From: JBGTIS01 sp041745535
GTDB lineage: Bacteria; Bacteroidota; Bacteroidia; Cytophagales; Cyclobacteriaceae
Length of the DNA stretch: 17,147 bases
Direction: 5' to 3'
Assembly (NCBI GenBank): GCA_041745535.1
Contig: JBGTIS010000048.1
Coordinates: 1-17,147, forward strand
Below, in pieces: positions 12,356-17,147 of this stretch. Position numbers and translations under genes: made by a program. Position 1 is the stretch's first letter. Every line of letters begins with the position of its first letter. The notes under the pieces were generated by a model. The model saw only the letters and a program-made list of their open reading frames with translations. It was not told where the DNA came from and searched no databases.

Positions 12356-15265
12356 TTAACCTTTGCTACAGAAAACCATATCATATTCTTCAGGTTTTAG
12401 GGCCTGCCGCCTGATAATTTTTCCGGAACCATCCAGGTGAATAATGATGTACAGGTCGGCTTCCGTTACATATTTTTCGGCCAGAAAAACGCGGTTCTGG
12501 GTAATATCTTCTTCCGAAGACCGGTCGGCCATTAGCACAATGTCGTCGTAAGTGGCTCCCAGAATTTCTCCATATTTGTTGCTGAGCATGCCATATCCCT
12601 CTTTTTTGTAAATGCGAAGAATAATTTCATTGGGCGTATCTTTAATATAATCAAAGTCCAGAATACCGGTATAGCTGATATCGTATAACTTTTCGGGTGT
12701 TTTACTACCGGTTATGGAGGAAAATTTCAGAATTTGCCAGAACTCCTCATTTTTAACAAGGGCTGAACTATCGGTCCAGTATTTGATTTCTGTATAATCA
12801 AAAGGAATTACTACCTTATCGCTCGCATTGATAAGACCGGTTTTGTTATTTTTTTTGGCGATAAACAGATCCTGCTTTGTGCCACCCTGATCGAGCTGGT
12901 AACTTTTAAGAATGGCATCATAGGCAGGCTTAATAAATATACGGCGGCCGGCATTGTACAAACCAAACTTCGAGCGATCCAGCACCGCTAAATTTCCATT
13001 ATCAAAATTGCCAATGCCCTGGTACTTGCTGCCTAGCAAGGTATTTCCCAAACTGTCCAGCAATCCTTTTTTTCCTTTACTTTCAATCACAAAAAGGCCG
13101 GTGCCTTCTATGGTTACGTTATCAAAATCGCCCTGAAATATCAGGTTCCCCTGTGTGTTGTATACCTGCTTTTCTTTGGCTGCATTCGAAATCAGCAAAT
13201 ACTGCGACGCGGATTTTTTCTTAACACCTACAGAACTACCAGCAGCCTGCAACAACCTGAATAAAAGCTGGGGTTGTTTTTTATTGCCGGTTGGGGGTCC
13301 CAGGTCAATTCTTTTATGATTCTGAAAAATCACCGAAATGCTGTCGGGGTAATTTTCTAAATTATGAAAAAGAATCACGAAATTCTCGCTCAGAATTTTT
13401 ACCGAATCATAGGTCTCATTCTTTAGCTGCTTGTCGTCAAAATCAATAAGTTTAAATTGCTGTCTGTCTTTTAAGGCCAGCCACCGGTTGTCGTAATACG
13501 CTTTCTGATAATACACCGGTTCGGCTACCGGTTCGTTTTCATACAGATAGTATTGCTTCTCATCAACTTTTTTCCGCAGCAGCCAGTATGGTTTACTCTG
13601 TTCCCCGACTTTTACTGGCCTGATTACCGAATGTTCGGCCAGGGGTACTACCATATTCAGCAGGTCGTCGATCACCGTTTCCAGTTCGTCTTCATAGGCA
13701 ATCACATGGTTTTCGTTTATTAACGATACATCTTCATAAATAAAAGACAATGGCAGTGGTGCGTTGTTAGCCTTTTCCAGCAGTTTTTCGCGGTTTGTAA
13801 TGGCGATTCTCCCTTTTTTTTCTACCAGCGCGAAGTTTTCGCTAATATCAATGTCGTCGTATAGGGGGTCCAGTATAATTTTACCTGAAAAGGCGCATAG
13901 TCCCCATTTGGCATTTTGCTTAAATTTGATAAACTGATAAGGAGGCGCCTGTGACTTTCGGGTACTATAGGTAGGTTCACCACATAACTCAATTTCCTCA
14001 ATCCCATCTACTGATTCCAGTATGCTGTATCCGGATTTGTGTATCAGCAGGTAACCTTCTTTTTCCCAGACTTTAAGCATGCCCGAACCCAGGTCTGCCA
14101 CAGTTTTTTCCGCGATCTGGTTGGGTTCATCTTCGTCATCGTTCAGGGTGTATGTAAAAATGGGTCGATTGTCTTTGGTCAGAATCATATTCTGATACTG
14201 GCCCGCGGTACCCTGTACCACGTGCATAAAATCGTCGGATATGCCGTGGCAGAAATAGTTGGGGGTCATTCCATCGTACCGGGCGGGCGCGATTACGGTA
14301 CCCGAACTGTTAAAAAATCCGTAGCGGCCATTTTCAAAAAAAGGAATTAAAATATCCGCTTCCGACTGCATGATGTTTCTTAAAGAGTCCGCGAAGGGCA
14401 GATCGTCGTAGTCGGTTAAAAAATTTTGGGCTTTGTGTGTGGTTTTATACAGGTGGTACAGCATATTAACGGCCCGCCGGGTATAGGTGCTTTCCGGAAA
14501 ACGCTGCACAAAAGTAAAATAACTTTGCGGCATGTTATCCGCGGTGCTGATTTCAAAAATAGCCTTTTCTGCCTGATCGCGGTAAGGGGTATCCGGAAAG
14601 TTGATTAAAAAAGTTAAGTAACTATCCAGGGTGCCTTCTTTTGTTTTTTCTTTAAAAATCAGGTTATTATACCGGATGCGGGCCTGGTCAATCTGGATGG
14701 CATCAGGATAGGTCGCCATAAACTTTTCGTATGCCTGGTAGGTATTGGTTTGTGCTGCTGCCTTAAAAGCCAGGGCATTTCGTTGTGCCACCGCTTCTTG
14801 TACCTGTAAGGCGGTAGGGAAGTTATTCAGAAAACGCTGATAGGCCGCTACCGTGTTGGTAACAGTGGCTTGCCGAAAAGCCATGCTGTCTATCCGTACC
14901 TTCTGTTGCTGAATAAGGGTGCTGTCGGTTACCACATTGCCTGTCAGCATTTTTTGCTTTTTGGTAGTATCGGGCTGGTTAAAATCGGAACGCGCCGAAA
15001 GGATGTAGTAATAAGCGGAATCTAACTGGTAATTCTGGTAAGCTGTATCAGAATACAAAAGTGAGTAGGCATATTTGGCATCGGCATTAATGCTATCTTT
15101 TGCCAGGGCTTTATTTAACCATACCTTTGCTTTATCATACTTTTGCTGGTCGATCAGCACCAACGCTTTCTTCCCCGGAACGCAGGAAACGGCCAGCACC
15201 ACAATCAGATAATATACCAGGGAAAATTTCTTATAACCTGTAAAATGAACAGCAATTTGCTTCAC
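12356..15265 (-). CDS. Large lipoprotein with N-terminal TPR/Sel1-like helical repeats and C-terminal WG repeats
   Basis: No in-frame ATG precedes the signal sequence. I place the start at GTG 15265, which gives a ~28-residue lipoprotein signal (hydrophobic LVYYLIVVLAV, then SC); TTG at 15292 is possible and adds nine residues. Numbers below count from that TTG. Cys37 is the likely lipidated residue. Residues ~40-300 are helical repeats: after a TPR-like start (DQQKYDKAKVWLNKALAKD), at least four units share the pattern YxxFLxxFPxxxxxxxA (150, 187, 225, 258). From ~320 onward come six or more WG-type beta repeats: YGFFNSSGTVIAPARYD (324), WGLCAFSGKIILDPLYDDI (463), KGLLDSLGNTLLGSKYQGI (742), FGLYNAGRRIFIKPAYDAI (776), TGLINASDKVVIPFDYTEI (818) and YGMLSNKYGEILGATYDDI (900). 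WG repeats are of unknown, probably binding, function. It is likely a surface or periplasmic scaffold. It lies downstream of the PepSY-like gene on the same strand. Confidence 0.87.
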   Translation of the reverse strand: MKQIAVHFTGYKKFSLVYYLIVVLAVSCVPGKKALVLIDQQKYDKAKVWLNKALAKDSINADAKYAYSLLYSDTAYQNYQLDSAYYYILSARSDFNQPDTTKKQKMLTGNVVTDSTLIQQQKVRIDSMAFRQATVTNTVAAYQRFLNNFPTALQVQEAVAQRNALAFKAAAQTNTYQAYEKFMATYPDAIQIDQARIRYNNLIFKEKTKEGTLDSYLTFLINFPDTPYRDQAEKAIFEISTADNMPQSYFTFVQRFPESTYTRRAVNMLYHLYKTTHKAQNFLTDYDDLPFADSLRNIMQSEADILIPFFENGRYGFFNSSGTVIAPARYDGMTPNYFCHGISDDFMHVVQGTAGQYQNMILTKDNRPIFTYTLNDDEDEPNQIAEKTVADLGSGMLKVWEKEGYLLIHKSGYSILESVDGIEEIELCGEPTYSTRKSQAPPYQFIKFKQNAKWGLCAFSGKIILDPLYDDIDISENFALVEKKGRIAITNREKLLEKANNAPLPLSFIYEDVSLINENHVIAYEDELETVIDDLLNMVVPLAEHSVIRPVKVGEQSKPYWLLRKKVDEKQYYLYENEPVAEPVYYQKAYYDNRWLALKDRQQFKLIDFDDKQLKNETYDSVKILSENFVILFHNLENYPDSISVIFQNHKRIDLGPPTGNKKQPQLLFRLLQAAGSSVGVKKKSASQYLLISNAAKEKQVYNTQGNLIFQGDFDNVTIEGTGLFVIESKGKKGLLDSLGNTLLGSKYQGIGNFDNGNLAVLDRSKFGLYNAGRRIFIKPAYDAILKSYQLDQGGTKQDLFIAKKNNKTGLINASDKVVIPFDYTEIKYWTDSSALVKNEEFWQILKFSSITGSKTPEKLYDISYTGILDFDYIKDTPNEIILRIYKKEGYGMLSNKYGEILGATYDDIVLMADRSSEEDITQNRVFLAEKYVTEADLYIIIHLDGSGKIIRRQALKPEEYDMVFCSKG

Positions 15266-15305
15266 CGTAACGAAAAAGTATTGTACAACCAAATCAATAA
15301 AAAAG

Positions 15306-15331
15306 ATTAATGTATGGTAATTTACATTAAT
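15306..15331. promoter_or_regulatory. 26-bp inverted repeat upstream of the WG-repeat gene
   Basis: Perfect 9-bp arms ATTAATGTA (15306-15314) and TACATTAAT (15323-15331) are separated by 8 bp. The dyad lies about 40 bp upstream of the GTG start, a good place for an operator or activator site. Arm length and spacing suit a dimeric helix-turn-helix protein. No regulator is identified. Confidence 0.45.
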
Positions 15332-15402
15332 TCAGCTTAAGCATCAAAACAGAAAAATGGGGTAATATGTTATAGTTCAGACGCGTACCGCGTTTTGTTC
15401 AA

Positions 15403-15431
15403 GAATTGTGCTGAAAATATAGTTACAATTC
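15403..15431 (-). promoter_or_regulatory. Dyad enclosing a near -7 box for the WG-repeat gene
   Basis: GAATTGT (15403-15409) and ACAATTC (15425-15431) form a 7-bp inverted repeat. Between them, on the minus strand, is TATATTTT (15421 to 15414), one base off TAnnTTTG. If used, the WG gene would have a leader of about 140 bases that includes the 15306-15331 dyad. Alternatively, the structure is a weak terminator for the PepSY-like gene. Confidence 0.3.
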
Positions 15432-15489
15432 CTGAATGAAGCAGGCTTTCGCGCTGATTGAGTATCTTAAAGGTTGAAAATGAAAATTG

Positions 15490-15855
15490 TTATTTGGCTG
15501 ATGCGTCATTAAGGGCATCGCGCAGGTTTCCGTTTTTGTCGTAAATTAGCAACATTTCACCACCTATGCTTTCAGTTTTCAGTTCGTATAAGGTTTCCGC
15601 GGCGAATTTTTTATTCACATCCTGATCTTTCAGCTCAAAGGCTTTCACAATTTTCATATTATGAAATATACTTGATTCAAAACTCCGCAGTACTCGTTTG
15701 GGCAGCTTTGATACTTCTACCTGTTTGCGGGAGCCAGCTTTTACAGCGTATCCAGAAGTATAAGGGGTATCCGGATTTATGTTTTTTGCTTCGTTCTGGA
15801 AGCACGTGAAAATAAAGAAGATCGCACAGAAAACACTAACCACAATAAATTTCAT
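15490..15855 (-). CDS. Small exported PepSY-like protein
   Basis: The protein has 121 residues, starting at ATG 15855. A signal peptide (MKFIVVSVFCAIFFIF, then TCFQNEAK) precedes a mature part of about 100 residues. KLPKRVLRSFESSIFHNMKI, then YELKTESIGGEMLLIYDK ending in NGNLRD, resemble the PepSY-like (BLIP-like beta-alpha-beta) fold: LP...F...F, then Y-x-V/L, then a strand with a closing D-x-NG turn. Such proteins are common in the Bacteroidota periplasm, often near two-component systems, and their function is unclear. TCF could be read as a weak lipobox (Cys18), but the residue before Cys is Thr, so ordinary signal cleavage is more likely. The divergent sensor gene at 16224 and the downstream WG lipoprotein make a shared envelope role plausible, not proven. 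Confidence 0.72.
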   Translation of the reverse strand: MKFIVVSVFCAIFFIFTCFQNEAKNINPDTPYTSGYAVKAGSRKQVEVSKLPKRVLRSFESSIFHNMKIVKAFELKDQDVNKKFAAETLYELKTESIGGEMLLIYDKNGNLRDALNDASAK

Positions 15856-15874
15856 ACTATCTTTTAAATTTTTA

Positions 15875-15934
15875 AATAAGAATTTGTTAACTACTAACAG
15901 GGTTGCGTTAAAAAAATTATGCCAAATTCTTATT
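15875..15934. repeat. 12-bp inverted repeat beside the PepSY-like gene start
   Basis: AATAAGAATTTG (15875-15886) and CAAATTCTTATT (15923-15934) are perfect reverse complements, 36 bp apart, with an inner pair TTAAC/GTTAA (15887-15891 and 15907-15911). The element lies 20-79 bp upstream of the PepSY-like ATG. It may be a paired binding site or a stem in the leader RNA. Confidence 0.5.
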
Positions 15935-15984
15935 AATTTTTAATCAATTTAAAGCTTCATACTTATAACCGCCGGAGTTACTAG

Positions 15985-16004
15985 AATTCGGCCGCGAATT
16001 TTTT
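15985..16004 (+). terminator. Intrinsic terminator with no gene ahead of it
   Basis: AATTCG (15985-15990) pairs with CGAATT (15995-16000) around GCCG, extendable by a G-U and an A-T pair, and runs into six T residues (15999-16004). It works only for rightward transcription. No plus-strand gene lies upstream within this window's right-hand block, so it may end a small RNA or act as an attenuator in a long leader of the sensor gene. Confidence 0.55.
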
Positions 16005-16223
16005 AAAATATTTGGAATTATTTCTATTCTTACCCTAAAAAAAATAATGCTAAAAAGCCTGAATATGGATGCGGAAAAGAAATTCCCGCACAAGATTTGC
16101 ATGTTTTTCCCCGGATAACTAATTGATTTACAGATACTTTGAAAAGTTATGGCTAATCATGTTAAAATCCAATTTTTTATATTTTAATCTGAAGGAAGCA
16201 TTTTTTAACATAAATTCCAGACT

Positions 16224-17147
16224 GTGGAAAGGCAAGATGATCACAATATTAAGCTTAAAATTATTATTGGCTTCAGCTCCGCGATTGTTGCTGCGGCATT
16301 GGCAGGAATTCTTGCTTATGATAGTTTCAATACATTATTAGGATCTTTAGAGGTTTTGGGGAAACCCAACGAAAAACTTGTTCAGCTTAACAAACTGCTT
16401 ACCGGCATATCCGACGCCGAAAGCAATGTGCGTGCTTATACGCTTACGCACGATGAAGTTTATCTGCAAAGTTATTTGAAGCGGATTTCTACAGTAAATG
16501 GGTATGTAAGCCAGTTGAAACAGGTTACCGAAGACTCTGATTCCCAGAGCAAAAGGGTGATCGCGGTTGAAAATCTGTTGTCCAGAAAAATTCAGCAACT
16601 CGATAATTTTATTGACCTGAAAGACAAGGAAAAGAATCAGAATTTTTATGCCGACGCGTTAAAGGAGATTCAAACAGAAGCCAACGCGAATACCGCTCCT
16701 AAAACTGTTCCTAAAATTATAAAGGAACTAAAAACAAAAGAGCAGGTATTGCCCGTACTTCCCAGAGTTTCTAAACCCGCGGATGAGAAGAAAATTTTTT
16801 TAGGTAAGGTATTTGGCAAAGAACAGAAAACTTACCAGGTTCAACCGCTACCAAAATCAAAAGTAATAACAGAAATAACCCCCCAGTCAGATCCAGTAGT
16901 AATAGACCAGAGTAAGGGCGATTCACTTATCAAAAATGTTGAAAAAGTGATTACCAAGGTTGAGAAAAAAGAAGGGCAGTTCAAGAGTTATCTGAGCAGG
17001 CAGGAAATGGACATGATCAACAAAGATCGGGAAATTATGCAGCAAATCAGATCAATTGTGAAGGAACTGGAAAGGGAAGAACTGGTAAGCAATGAGCATG
17101 ATACACAAAAAGCACGGGGTCTGGCTACCGATTCGGTAATAAAAATT
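16224..17147 (+). CDS. Membrane sensor with CHASE3-like extracytoplasmic region, probably a histidine kinase (3' end outside the window)
   Basis: The frame stays open from the stop at 16206-16208 to the right edge. It has no ATG before the membrane segment, and GTG at 16224 is the best start. The 308 visible residues begin with a short cytoplasmic tail (ERQDDHNIKLK), a membrane segment (IIIGFSSAIVAAALAGILAY, 13-32), and then an extracytoplasmic part. ISDAESNVRAYTLTHDEVYL (62-81) is the hallmark of CHASE3 sensor regions (E...R.Y.LT.DE.YL). A second membrane segment would normally follow by about residue 180, but none is reached by residue 308. Instead there is a proline/lysine-rich stretch (157-225) and a helical, coiled-coil-like part (230-290). 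Kinase domains must lie beyond the edge, so histidine kinase is an inference from family habit. It is divergent from the PepSY-like gene. Confidence 0.78.
   Translation, partial: MERQDDHNIKLKIIIGFSSAIVAAALAGILAYDSFNTLLGSLEVLGKPNEKLVQLNKLLTGISDAESNVRAYTLTHDEVYLQSYLKRISTVNGYVSQLKQVTEDSDSQSKRVIAVENLLSRKIQQLDNFIDLKDKEKNQNFYADALKEIQTEANANTAPKTVPKIIKELKTKEQVLPVLPRVSKPADEKKIFLGKVFGKEQKTYQVQPLPKSKVITEITPQSDPVVIDQSKGDSLIKNVEKVITKVEKKEGQFKSYLSRQEMDMINKDREIMQQIRSIVKELEREELVSNEHDTQKARGLATDSVIKI

Larger units (their letters stand above)
15856..16223. other. 368-bp non-coding gap between the PepSY-like gene and the sensor gene
   Basis: This divergent, AT-rich gap holds a long inverted repeat (15875-15934), an intrinsic terminator pointing rightwards (15985-16004) and then about 200 bp without a firm signal. 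Near matches to the -7 box occur but none is complete. The short open frame at 16123-16341 looks spurious because it overlaps the better-supported sensor frame. Confidence 0.7.

Noticed and set aside
15381..15393. ACGCG-TAC-CGCGT hairpin followed by TTTTG as a terminator
   Set aside because: It has only a 5-bp stem and a short T run, and points rightward where no plus-strand gene ends.
16123..16341. 72-codon plus-strand frame before the sensor gene
   Set aside because: It overlaps the sensor frame, which has a proper membrane segment and CHASE3 signature; the short frame has no recognisable content.

Overview
The window looks like chromosomal DNA of a free-living Bacteroidota (Cytophagia/Chitinophagia-like) bacterium. 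The reasons are: repeated matches to the Bacteroidota -7 promoter box TAnnTTTG (before the CGNR gene, rpmE2, holB and the sodium symporter gene); few Shine-Dalgarno sequences; Bacteroidota-style lipoproteins; a type B ribosomal protein L31; and short hairpin repeats of a kind seen between genes in this phylum. No phage, transposase, CRISPR array, tRNA or rRNA gene was seen. Most genes are core or common accessory genes.

Layout. 1-2059: 3' part of an M1 zinc aminopeptidase gene, open at the left edge. 2056-5089: two EamA/DMT exporter genes on the minus strand with a plus-strand CGNR zinc-finger regulator (3108-3743) between them. Two strong palindromes lie in the gap between the first exporter and the regulator, and a composite hairpin repeat lies between the regulator and the second exporter. 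5303-9526: a plus-strand housekeeping run of queE (7-deazaguanine synthesis), rpmE2 (ribosomal protein L31), holB (DNA polymerase III delta prime), hemC (haem synthesis) and a lipoprotein cyclophilin. 9732-12325: an RmlD-like SDR oxidoreductase and an AGCS sodium:amino-acid symporter. 12356-15855, minus strand: a small exported PepSY-like protein followed by a ~970-residue lipoprotein with N-terminal helical repeats and C-terminal WG repeats. 16224 to the right edge: the N-terminal part of a membrane sensor with a CHASE3-like region, transcribed away from the PepSY-like gene.

Functional reading. The exporter-regulator block looks like a locally controlled efflux module: the palindromes sit where they could control both divergent promoters. 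The housekeeping genes have no obvious shared task. The right-hand block (WG lipoprotein, PepSY-like protein, divergent CHASE3-like sensor, several dyads in the leaders) is the best candidate for an undescribed envelope-sensing system. That link rests only on gene order and is an inference.
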